Shown here: in pieces, positions 16,968-24,134 of the stretch
How positions within the stretch are numbered: position 1 is the first letter of the stretch
Layout: the number at the start of each line of letters is the position of its first letter
Assembly (NCBI GenBank): GCA_019264575.1
Contig: JAHUZV010000017.1
Coordinates: 62,001 to 126,000 of the forward strand
Length of the DNA stretch: 64,000 nucleotides
DNA from: Vulcanococcus sp.
GTDB lineage: Bacteria > Cyanobacteriota > Cyanobacteriia > PCC-6307 > Cyanobiaceae
Reading direction: 5' to 3'
Notes under the pieces: generated by a model
What the model saw: only the letters and a program-made list of their open reading frames with translations
Told to the model about the DNA's origin: nothing
Databases searched by the model: none
Translations under genes and position numbers: made by a program

Positions 16968-18416
16968 TCAGGCCGGAGCGAAGCTGCCGTGTAGGCCGTG
17001 GGGCACCGCTAGCGGCAACTCGAGCACAGCCACCTCATCCAGTGACGCCGCATCGAGGATCAGCAGATCACTGGCGCAGCGCGCACCGTTCCACACCAGG
17101 CAGAGCACCCAACCGTCGTCTTCTGCGCTAGCGCCTGGCCGGGGCACCATCACCGGCTCGCTCACGAAGCCCCGCGGTGCAGCGCTCCACACCCGGCCCT
17201 CACCGGTGGTCAGATCGAGCTTCTTGATCGCCTGCAGCGGATCGTTACCGCGCTCCCGCTCGGCCACGGCCATCCAGCTGGTGCGGGCCTCCAGCCCTTG
17301 GCGCTCAGGGTTCACCATCGCGAACTCACAGGTGCGCTCCTCCAGCAACTCCTTGCTCACTGCACCGGTGTTCAGATTGATGCGGCAGCGCACCAGCTGA
17401 CCCGCGGGGATCGTTTCGAAATCCACCTGGCGGAAATCCACGTCCGGGCCGATGGAGGGGAAGTCGTCGTAATAGATCGAATCCACTACCAGCTCCTCGC
17501 CGTCCTCGAAGGCATTGAGGTGGTGGAACACAAAGCCTTCCGGCGCCGCGATCTGCAGCGGCTTGCCTTCGCCGCTGCGGGGAATCAGCCAGAACTGGCC
17601 CTGTTCGCCTGGCTTCGACGACAAACACTGCGCCGCGCCCTTCTGACCCAGCACGAAGCCGGTGGGGTTGAACGCCACAGCGTTCTGGAGGAACACCGCC
17701 CAGTTGGGAGTGATGGCGAAGTCGTGCAAGAAGGCGAAGCCCTTGAAGCTGTGGCGGCTATCAGCCAGGAGCTCGCCGCCAGTGGAGAACTCCATCAGCC
17801 GGATCGTGCTGCGGGGGCCGGCCTTCACGCCGAAGGTCACCATCCGCGGTGCACCGTGGTGCCCGGGATCGAAGCGGGGGTGGGCGCTGAAGGCTTCGCC
17901 CTTCTTGAGCACGCCATCGAGCAGGCTCAGGCCGCGGGTTTCGAGGGTGTCGGGGTCGAGGGCATGGGGCTCAGCCGCCTCCCAAAGGGCCAGCAGCTGA
18001 TCACCCAAACGCACCACATGGGTGTTGGCGATGTTCTTGAGGCGTAAGTCGAAGGCGTTAGCCACGGCACCGCCAGGCTTCTGGGTGCCGAACACGCCGC
18101 GATAGAGAAACTTGTCGGCCAGCTCTTCCGCCTGCCAGCCCTCGGTGCGCACGAAGCGGTTGCGCAACTCCGCCTTGCCGCCGGCAAAGCGCAGGGCCGT
18201 GATCATGCCGTCGCCATCAAAGGGGTGATGCACCCACTGGCCGCCGCGTTCTAAGCGGCCGGGGCCATTGCGATAGAGCGTGCCCACCAGCTCGGGTGGG
18301 ATGGCTCCACGGGCAGCGGTGAGCTCCACCCCATCCAGCTCCACGCCCACGTTGCGGAACGCGCTGGCCCAATCAGCGCGGTCGTAGGCCGGGGCAGCAG
18401 CGGGAGCAACGGTCAT
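16968..18416 (-). CDS. carotenoid oxygenase (apocarotenoid 15,15'-oxygenase type, RPE65 family)
   Basis: The 482-residue protein matches cyanobacterial apocarotenoid-cleaving dioxygenases, non-haem iron enzymes that cut apocarotenals to retinal. Four iron-ligating histidines are identifiable by motif: H179 in SAHPRFDPG, H231 in FLHDFAIT, H298 (or H299) in FVFHHLNAFEDG and H476 in the C-terminal PHGLHGSF. LYRNGPGRLERGGQWVHHPF and FDGDGMI near 48-72 are typical N-terminal propeller strands. Size and ligands suggest an active enzyme; the substrate is inferred. It lies 75 bases downstream of hisB on the same strand. Confidence 0.88.
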   Translation of the reverse strand: MTVAPAAAPAYDRADWASAFRNVGVELDGVELTAARGAIPPELVGTLYRNGPGRLERGGQWVHHPFDGDGMITALRFAGGKAELRNRFVRTEGWQAEELADKFLYRGVFGTQKPGGAVANAFDLRLKNIANTHVVRLGDQLLALWEAAEPHALDPDTLETRGLSLLDGVLKKGEAFSAHPRFDPGHHGAPRMVTFGVKAGPRSTIRLMEFSTGGELLADSRHSFKGFAFLHDFAITPNWAVFLQNAVAFNPTGFVLGQKGAAQCLSSKPGEQGQFWLIPRSGEGKPLQIAAPEGFVFHHLNAFEDGEELVVDSIYYDDFPSIGPDVDFRQVDFETIPAGQLVRCRINLNTGAVSKELLEERTCEFAMVNPERQGLEARTSWMAVAERERGNDPLQAIKKLDLTTGEGRVWSAAPRGFVSEPVMVPRPGASAEDDGWVLCLVWNGARCASDLLILDAASLDEVAVLELPLAVPHGLHGSFAPA

Positions 18417-18491
18417 CGGGGCAGCGGCAGGCGCGAACCCCGATCATCGCGTAACGGACTGTTAAGGCGGCGGGCGACTCCCCGGCTGGGC

Positions 18492-19094
18492 TCAGGCTCC
18501 CGCCCGCTCCAGCACTCCCTTGCTGCTCGGCACCGCACCGGCGCGGCGCGGGTCGATCTCGGTGGCCAGGCGCAGCGCCCGGGCGAAGGCCTTGAAGCAG
18601 GCCTCCACGATGTGGTGGGAATTCACCCCATCCAGCTGGCGGATGTGCAACGTGAGACCGGAGTTGTTCACCACCGCCACGAAGAACTCCTTCACCAGCT
18701 CGGTGTCGTAGCTGCCGATCTTCTGCGCCGGGATCTGCAGACCAAAGCTCAGGTGCGGCCGGCCGCTGCAATCGAGCGCCACCTGCACCAGTGCCTCATC
18801 GAGCGGCGCCACGAAGTGGCCAAAGCGGTGAATGCCGCGGCGGTCGCCCAGGGCCTGAGCCAGGGCCTGACCGATGGCAATGCCCACGTCTTCATTGGTG
18901 TGGTGATCGTCGATGTGGGTATCGCCCACCGCGTTCACCTCCAGATCGATCAGCCCGTGGCTGCTGATCTGGTGAAGCATGTGATCGAGAAACGGCACAC
19001 CGGTGCTGGCCTGGCAGCGACCGGTGCCATCAAGGTTGAGCTGCACGCGCACATCGGTTTCACCGGTGACGCGGTGGATCTCGCCGCTACGCAT
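18492..19094 (-). CDS. hisB: imidazoleglycerol-phosphate dehydratase
   Basis: HisB dehydrates imidazole glycerol phosphate to imidazole acetol phosphate in histidine synthesis. From ATG 19094 it is 200 residues, the normal monofunctional length. Both metal-binding repeats are visible: [13 protein letters not shown] near residue 35, with [16 protein letters not shown] near 60, and the second-half [15 protein letters not shown] near 160. The frame stays open upstream to 19175, but those residues are not conserved. Confidence 0.95.
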   Translation of the reverse strand: MRSGEIHRVTGETDVRVQLNLDGTGRCQASTGVPFLDHMLHQISSHGLIDLEVNAVGDTHIDDHHTNEDVGIAIGQALAQALGDRRGIHRFGHFVAPLDEALVQVALDCSGRPHLSFGLQIPAQKIGSYDTELVKEFFVAVVNNSGLTLHIRQLDGVNSHHIVEACFKAFARALRLATEIDPRRAGAVPSSKGVLERAGA

Positions 19095-19196
19095 GTCGGT
19101 CACCGGAGAAGGAGCGCTGGGTCGAAGATTTCGATCATGCCCGGGCGCAACACGCCAAGGCGACCTAGGGTTCAAGTGAACTTATCGGCCAGATCG

Positions 19197-19361
19197 ATGT
19201 CAAAAGCTCAACTTATGGCTTTTCTGGCCAAGGCCGAAACCAACCCCGCCATCCAGCAGCGCATCGATGCCGCCGCCGATGTGAGCGCTGTGGTGGCCAT
19301 TGCCCGCGAGGAGGGCTTCCTGTTCTCGGCCGCCAGCCTGTCGCGCCACCAGCGGGGCTGA
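19197..19361 (+). CDS. stand-alone Nif11-domain mini-protein
   Basis: A 54-residue ORF starting MSKAQLMAFLAKAETNPAIQ matches the start of the Nif11 domain, which in marine cyanobacteria serves as the leader of ribosomally made peptides (prochlorosin type) and also occurs alone in nif regions. The usual helices are visible (LMAFLAKAETNP, IQQRIDAAADVSAVVAIARE, GFLFSAASL). The protein stops shortly after the domain, with no double-glycine cleavage site and no cysteine-rich core, so it is not an obvious peptide precursor. It sits on the plus strand between minus-strand hisB and fabI, with about 100 bases upstream for a promoter. Function is unknown. Confidence 0.7.
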   Translation: MSKAQLMAFLAKAETNPAIQQRIDAAADVSAVVAIAREEGFLFSAASLSRHQRG

Positions 19362-19371
19362 GCCCCCGGGA

Positions 19372-20154
19372 TCACATACCGGTGATGCAGTAGCCGGCGT
19401 CCACGTAGATCACCTGGCCGGTGATGCCGGAAGCCAGCGGACTGGCCAGGAACGCAGCGGTGCCGCCCACTTCCTCCTGGGTCACGGTGCGGTGCAGCGG
19501 GGCCTTCTCTTCCACGTTGTGGATCATGTCGAGGATGCCGCCGATGGCGGAGCTGGCCAGGGTGCGGATCGGGCCGGCGCTGATGGCGTTCACGCGCACC
19601 TGCTTCTCAGCGCCCAGCTCAGCCGCCAGGTAGCGCACGGAGGCTTCCAAAGCCGCCTTGGCCACGCCCATCACGTTGTAGTTGGGGATCGCACGCTCAG
19701 CGCCCAGATAGCTGAGGGTGATCACGCTGGCACCCTCGTTGAACAGGGGCTTGGCGTGGCGGCACAGCGGTGCAAGGGAATAGGCACTCACTTCCAGAGC
19801 CCGAGCGAAACCCTCAGGGGAAATGTTGGAGTAATCGCCCACCAGCTCGTCCTTACCGGCGTAAGCGAGGCAGTGGACGAGCACATCGATCGAGCCCCAC
19901 TGCTCCTTCACCCGGGCGAACACCGCCTCGATCTGAGCCGGATCCTGCACATTCAGGGGCTCAAACAGGGTGGGCGCCAGCGGTGCGGTGAGGTCGCGCA
20001 CCTTGCCCTCAAAGCGGCCCTTCTCGTCGGGGAGGTACGTCACCCCCAGCTCGGCGCCGGCGGCATGCAGCTGCTGGGCAATGCCCCAGGCGATCGACTT
20101 GTTATTGGCGATGCCCGTCACCAGGGCCTTCTTGCCGCGCAGATCGAGGAGCAT
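19372..20154 (-). CDS. fabI: enoyl-[acyl-carrier-protein] reductase (NADH)
   Basis: FabI performs the last reduction of each fatty-acid elongation cycle. The 260-residue protein is an SDR with the FabI-specific cofactor motif VTGIANNKSIAWGIAQQL (residues 13-30), CLAYAGKDELVGDYSN near 95-110, the catalytic Tyr/Lys pair in NYNVMGVAKAALEASVRYLA, and SAGPIRTLASSAI near 190. C-terminal VDAGYCITGM is typical. Its ATG overlaps by two bases the in-frame ATG of the divergent photolyase-like gene; that gene probably begins further inside. Confidence 0.95.
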   Translation of the reverse strand: MLLDLRGKKALVTGIANNKSIAWGIAQQLHAAGAELGVTYLPDEKGRFEGKVRDLTAPLAPTLFEPLNVQDPAQIEAVFARVKEQWGSIDVLVHCLAYAGKDELVGDYSNISPEGFARALEVSAYSLAPLCRHAKPLFNEGASVITLSYLGAERAIPNYNVMGVAKAALEASVRYLAAELGAEKQVRVNAISAGPIRTLASSAIGGILDMIHNVEEKAPLHRTVTQEEVGGTAAFLASPLASGITGQVIYVDAGYCITGM

Positions 20155-20254
20155 GGGGAGATACGACGCCGGGGCGCTTGCGATCGGGGGATTCTCCCCC
20201 AGCCACGGCCACCGGCCCCAGGCGGCAGGATCGGCACTCGGATTGCTCCACCCT

Positions 20255-21202
20255 GTGGCCCCTGATTCCCTTGCCGGCGTGGCACTCGCCTGGGCTGATC
20301 AGCCGGGCGACTTGCCCCGCCAATTCGAGAGCCGCCAAGCCCTGGAAGCGGAGCTACGCCGCTTGTTTCCAGCCGCTGAAGGCAACCTCAGCCCGATCCG
20401 AGGCGGCCGCCGCCAGGCCGAAGCGCTGCTCAGCCGCGTCCAGCCGGCGCGCTACGCCAAGGGGCGCAACTTCCTCGATGGGCCCGTTACGCGCCTATCG
20501 CCCTACATCCGCCACGGGGCACTCATCCTGGCGGAGGTGCGTGATGCCGTGTTCGCCCGCCTGCAGGCCCCAGGCGGCGGCGGCAGGCAAGCCGGCGAAA
20601 AGCTGATCAATGAGCTGGGCTGGCGCGATTACTGGCAGCGCCTCTGGCAGCAGCTGGGCGATGGCATCTGGCGTGATCAAGAGGAGCTCAAAACCGGCCA
20701 TCACCCCGGGGCTTACAACCCCGATCTCCCGGCCGACGTGGCCGAGGGCCGCACGGGCCTGGCCTGTATGGATGGCTTCATCGCCGAGCTCCACGAGACG
20801 GGCTGGCTGCACAACCACGCCCGCATGTGGATGGCGGCCTACTTGGTGCACTGGCGCCGGGTGCGCTGGCAGGCCGGCGCCCAGTGGTTCCTGCGCCACC
20901 TGCTCGATGGCGATCCGGCCAGCAACAACCTCAGCTGGCAATGGGTGGCCAGCAGCTTCAGCCACAAGCCCTACTTCTTCAATCGGGGCAACCTGGAGCG
21001 CTACAGCGGCGGCACGTTCTGCCGAACCTGCCCGCTGAGCGAGCAGGGCTGCCCGTTCGATGCCAGCTACGAACAGCTGGAGGCTGAACTCTTCAAGCCC
21101 CTGCCCAGCGTCCGCAGCGTGGAGTCGGGTCGCCGCGAACGCTCCGGCCCGCGGTCATCTGGCCCGTCCGCCGCCCTAAGCCGCCCCACCCGCCGCCGCT
21201 GA
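20255..21202 (+). CDS. photolyase/cryptochrome-like FAD domain lacking the antenna domain
   Basis: The ~315-residue product matches only the C-terminal, FAD-binding helical domain of class I photolyases. Signature pieces are in order: LSPYIRHGALI near residue 78, KLINELGWRDYWQRLW near 115, MDGFIAELHETGWLHNHARMWMAAYLVHW near 172-198, and the flavin-site LDGDPASNNLSWQWVAS near 222. After that, where normal photolyases have the FNP...KFDP segment, this protein has FFNRGNLERYSGG and a CRTCPLSEQGCPFD cluster with three cysteines. No alpha/beta domain precedes it. The start is uncertain: GTG 20255 is my choice; TTG 20240 and ATG 20153 are in frame. The stop is four bases before the next gene, which supplies an alpha/beta domain. 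Confidence 0.75.
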   Translation: MAPDSLAGVALAWADQPGDLPRQFESRQALEAELRRLFPAAEGNLSPIRGGRRQAEALLSRVQPARYAKGRNFLDGPVTRLSPYIRHGALILAEVRDAVFARLQAPGGGGRQAGEKLINELGWRDYWQRLWQQLGDGIWRDQEELKTGHHPGAYNPDLPADVAEGRTGLACMDGFIAELHETGWLHNHARMWMAAYLVHWRRVRWQAGAQWFLRHLLDGDPASNNLSWQWVASSFSHKPYFFNRGNLERYSGGTFCRTCPLSEQGCPFDASYEQLEAELFKPLPSVRSVESGRRERSGPRSSGPSAALSRPTRRR

Positions 21203-21206
21203 TCCC

Positions 21207-21680
21207 ATGCAACGCCCCATCCTCTGGATCCACGGCGAGGCGCTCGGCCCTGCCAATCCCGCCCTGCAGGCCTATCCCGGCCAGCCCGCAGTGTTCGTGT
21301 TCGATGCCGAGCTACTGGCGGGCCGCAGCCCCACCACCGGCGATCCCGCCGGCACCGCGCCCCAGGCGGTGAGCCTCAAACGCATCGGCTTCCTTTACGA
21401 ATGCCTACTGGAGCTGCCCGTGAGCCTGCGCCACGGGGATGTAGTGGCTGAGGTGCTCGCTTTCGCCCGCGCCCATGGCGCCGACGGCATCGTCACCAGC
21501 GCCGGCAGCGACCCGCGGGTGGAAGCGATCTGCAAGGCCCTCGAGCAGGAGCTGCCCGTGGAGGTGCTGGAGCCTGAGCCGTTTGTGGAGCTGGATGGAC
21601 GGGTGGATCTGGGGCGCTTCAGCCGCTACTGGCGCCGCGCCGAACGGGAGGTCTGGGCCGCCGCCAGCTCAGAGCAGTAG
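21207..21680 (+). CDS. photolyase N-terminal-like alpha/beta domain protein (separate)
   Basis: This 157-residue protein looks like a diverged, free-standing N-terminal domain of a photolyase. PILWIHGEALGPANPALQAY corresponds to the family's opening strand with the D/N-P-A-L turn. VFVFDAELL matches the second strand. LKRIGFLYECLLELP matches the helix with FLLESL, and HGDVVAEVLAFARAHGADGI matches the GDP..L..L element; VTSAGSDPR occupies the position of NRDxEPY. The alignment is by eye against the complete photolyase at 24135-25667. The basic residues of the usual RRDLR motif are missing, so antenna binding is doubtful. It follows the FAD-domain gene by four bases, so the two are probably co-expressed and may form one enzyme. 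Confidence 0.6.
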   Translation: MQRPILWIHGEALGPANPALQAYPGQPAVFVFDAELLAGRSPTTGDPAGTAPQAVSLKRIGFLYECLLELPVSLRHGDVVAEVLAFARAHGADGIVTSAGSDPRVEAICKALEQELPVEVLEPEPFVELDGRVDLGRFSRYWRRAEREVWAAASSEQ

Positions 21681-21692
21681 GTGCGCCGCCGC

Positions 21693-22247
21693 TCAGGAAG
21701 CCGGTGGAGCCCCATTCATCAGCTCCTCTTCCTGCTGGCGCACTTCATAGGGGGAGGGCAGCAGGTCCTGCTCTTCCACCAAGGGGAAGGTCTGCACCTT
21801 CACATCGGCGGGCTTGCGCGGTGGCTCGCTCCACTGCCACTGCGACCGCGGTGCCCGCGCTTTGCACAGCGCCTCCAGCTCGCGCTTCAGCGCCCGCTGC
21901 ACATCCTTGCGAGCCACCGCCTCAAAAAATTCGGCGCGGGTGGCCAGGCCGGAGCTGAAGGGAGCGCTGCCGTTGCCGTTGAACAACCGGGCCGGATCCA
22001 CCAGCCAGCGGGGCTTGCACACCCCCTGCTGGCTGGTGTCGGTTTCCAGCCAGATGTGCAGGCCATAGCCGTCGGGCTGGCTCACCACGGCCAGACCGTC
22101 GTGGGGCTGGTTGCGCTGCAGGGGATAGAGGCTCCAGCTGGCGCTGCGATGCGCCGGCACACACCCCACCAGAGCTGCAGCGAGCAACAGGCCGCTCCAG
22201 CAGCAAGGGGAACGCAGCACAGATCGAAGCAAGGCCAGCTGAGACAC
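21693..22247 (-). CDS. putative lipoprotein, hypothetical
   Basis: I do not recognise a family. Starting at GTG 22247, the ~184-residue product has a short N-terminus, a hydrophobic stretch (CCWSGLLLAAALVG) and a lipobox-like LVGC with Cys near residue 37, suggesting a lipid-anchored envelope protein. The mature part contains GYGLHIWLETDTSQQGVCKP, WLVDPARLFNGNGSAPF and a charged helix FFEAVARKDVQRALKRELE, ending in acidic QQEEELMNGAPPAS. Longer in-frame starts (22289 and beyond) would run into the divergent thioredoxin-like gene at 22288, so I prefer the shorter form. It converges on the alpha/beta-domain gene. Confidence 0.6.
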   Translation of the reverse strand: MSQLALLRSVLRSPCCWSGLLLAAALVGCVPAHRSASWSLYPLQRNQPHDGLAVVSQPDGYGLHIWLETDTSQQGVCKPRWLVDPARLFNGNGSAPFSSGLATRAEFFEAVARKDVQRALKRELEALCKARAPRSQWQWSEPPRKPADVKVQTFPLVEEQDLLPSPYEVRQQEEELMNGAPPAS

Positions 22248-22287
22248 AATCGCCGCATCCTGCCCCACCTGAGCCGGAGCCGCTGCC

Positions 22288-22878
22288 ATGGTGCTCACAC
22301 CGTCCACGATGCTGCCGCTTGGCACGCCCCTGCCCGCCTTCGAGCTCGCGCAGGTGTGGGGAGCCAACGGAGCCGTTGGGACTGGCGAGCACGGCGCGGC
22401 TTGGAGCAGCACAAGCCTGAGCGCGCAACCGGTGCTGGTGCTCTTTCTCTGCGCCCACTGCCCGTTCGTGAAGCACATCGAACCGGAGCTGAGCCGGCTG
22501 GAGGCCGACTTCGGCAGCCAGGTGCAGATCGTGGCGATCTCCAGCAACAGCACAATCACCCATCCGCAGGATGGTCCTGAGGGCTTGCGAGAGCAGGCCG
22601 CGCGCAACAGCTGGCGCTTCCCCTATCTGCTTGATGCGAGCCAAGCCGTGGCGCGCACCTTTCACGCGGCTTGCACTCCTGATCTCTATCTCTTTGATGC
22701 GGCACACCAGCTCGTGTACCGCGGCCAACTCGATGGCAGCCGCCCCGGCAACGACCAACCGCTCGACGGCCGTGATCTGCGCGCAGCGATGGCGGCGCTC
22801 CTGAGCGGTCAGCCCATCAGCGCCGACCAGCAACCCTCGATTGGTTGCAACATCAAGTGGCATCCCGAGGGGGCCTGA
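22288..22878 (+). CDS. thioredoxin-fold (AhpC/TSA-redoxin) protein
   Basis: This 196-residue protein fits the cyanobacterial thioredoxin-family/redoxin proteins of AhpC-TSA type. The active-site loop VLVLFLCAHCPFVKHIEPEL carries CAHC, a CxxC pair, near residues 52-55. Later blocks are VQIVAISSNSTITHPQDGPE, the cis-Pro region TFHAACTPDLYLFDA and LVYRGQLDGSRPGND. SIGCNIKW near the end is a further cysteine typical of this subfamily. It lacks a signal peptide and should be cytosolic; the role could be thiol-disulfide exchange or peroxide reduction. The degT-like gene starts 39 bases downstream in the same direction. Confidence 0.8.
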   Translation: MVLTPSTMLPLGTPLPAFELAQVWGANGAVGTGEHGAAWSSTSLSAQPVLVLFLCAHCPFVKHIEPELSRLEADFGSQVQIVAISSNSTITHPQDGPEGLREQAARNSWRFPYLLDASQAVARTFHAACTPDLYLFDAAHQLVYRGQLDGSRPGNDQPLDGRDLRAAMAALLSGQPISADQQPSIGCNIKWHPEGA

Positions 22879-22916
22879 GGATCGGAGAACCGAACACGGG
22901 CCTTAAGGTTGCCTTT

Positions 22917-24134
22917 ATGCAGGTGCCCCCTTTCAGCCTCACCGAGCAGCTCGATGCGCTGGGCGAGCAGCTTGATGCCGCCGTTCTGCAGGTGTTACGC
23001 AGCGGCCAATACATCGGTGGTGGCGTGATCGCCGCCTTTGAACAAGCCTTCGCCAAAGCGGTGGGCACCCCGCACGCGGTGGGCTGTAACAGCGGCACCG
23101 ATGCCTTGATCCTGGCCCTGCGCGGCCTGGGCATCGGGCCGGGCGATGAGGTGATCACCTGCTCGTTCAGCTTCTTTGCCACCGCCGAAGCGATCAGCGC
23201 CGTGGGCGCCACGCCGGTGTTCGTGGATGTGGAGGAGAGCTCCTATCTGATCAATCTCGAGCAGCTGGAGGCGGCAATCACGCCGGCCACCAAGGTGCTG
23301 CTGCCGGTGCACCTGTTCGGCCGCCCGGTGGATATGGAGCAGGTCTGCGCCATCGCCGAACGCCATCGCCTCAAGGTGGTGGAAGACTGCGCCCAGGCCA
23401 GCGGCGCCAGCTGGGCCGGCCGGCCCGTGGGCAGCTGGGGCGATGTGGGCTGTTTCAGCTTCTTCCCCACCAAAAACCTCGGCGGCGCCGGTGATGGTGG
23501 CGCCGTCACCTGCCGCGACGACGCCCTGGCGCAGCGCATGCGCGAGCTGGCGGTGCACGGCATGCCGCGCCGCTACCTGCACACCGAGCTCGGCTACAAC
23601 AGCCGCCTCGATGCCATCCAGGCCGCGGTGCTCAACGTGAAGCTGCCGCACCTGGAGCGCTGGATTGAGCTGCGCCGCAGCATCGCCGCCCGCTACCGCA
23701 GCCAACTCGACACCGCCAACACGATCCACCTGCCCGAAGCCGGCCCAGACGGCCACAGCTGGAATCAGTTCGTGGTGCGCGTGCCCGCCTGCAGCCCCGC
23801 ACCCGCCTGCAACCAGAGCTGCACCCCGTCGTCCGATAGCGCGAGCTTCGGCCTGCCGGAAGCCTGCTGCCGCGACTGGCTCAAGCAGCAGCTCCAAGAA
23901 GCCGGTGTGACCACGATCATCTACTACCCGATCCCTATCCACCGCCAGCCCGCCTACGCCCACTTGGGCTACGCGCCGGGATCCCTTCCCGTCACCGAAC
24001 GGCTTTGCGCGGAAGTGCTCAGCCTGCCGATCTTCCCGGAGCTGAGCAGCGTGCAACAGCAGCAGGTGATTGAGGTGCTGCAGAACCTCTGCGGAGCCGC
24101 AGCCAGCCGCGCCACCGCCGCCGTCGCCGCCTGA
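22917..24134 (+). CDS. DegT/DnrJ/EryC1/StrS-family PLP aminotransferase
   Basis: The ~405-residue fold-type I aminotransferase has the family's N-terminal VLRSGQYIGGGVIAAFEQAF, AVGCNSGTDALILALRGLGI near 58, the PLP Asp in VVEDCAQASGA near 160, the Schiff-base lysine in FFPTKNLGGAGDGG near 184, and RLDAIQAAVLNVKLPHL. These enzymes put an amino group on keto-sugars of nucleotide sugars for surface glycans. A short Ser/Pro-rich insertion (CTPSSDSASFGLPE) sits near residue 304. Start ATG 22917 is chosen as the conserved region begins shortly after. The stop is back-to-back with the convergent photolyase stop in TGATCA. Confidence 0.88.
   Translation: MQVPPFSLTEQLDALGEQLDAAVLQVLRSGQYIGGGVIAAFEQAFAKAVGTPHAVGCNSGTDALILALRGLGIGPGDEVITCSFSFFATAEAISAVGATPVFVDVEESSYLINLEQLEAAITPATKVLLPVHLFGRPVDMEQVCAIAERHRLKVVEDCAQASGASWAGRPVGSWGDVGCFSFFPTKNLGGAGDGGAVTCRDDALAQRMRELAVHGMPRRYLHTELGYNSRLDAIQAAVLNVKLPHLERWIELRRSIAARYRSQLDTANTIHLPEAGPDGHSWNQFVVRVPACSPAPACNQSCTPSSDSASFGLPEACCRDWLKQQLQEAGVTTIIYYPIPIHRQPAYAHLGYAPGSLPVTERLCAEVLSLPIFPELSSVQQQQVIEVLQNLCGAAASRATAAVAA

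Noticed and set aside
18417..18491. Possible terminator between hisB and the carotenoid oxygenase
   Set aside because: GC-rich tracts are present but I could not draw a stable stem followed by a T run.
21693..22607. Long 304-residue version of the lipoprotein
   Set aside because: Its first ~120 residues run antisense through the thioredoxin-like gene and lack the signal structure; the shorter GTG start gives a proper lipobox near the N-terminus.
22995..24056. 353-codon minus-strand open frame
   Set aside because: It mirrors the DegT aminotransferase; composition is typical of a shadow frame and no motif is seen.
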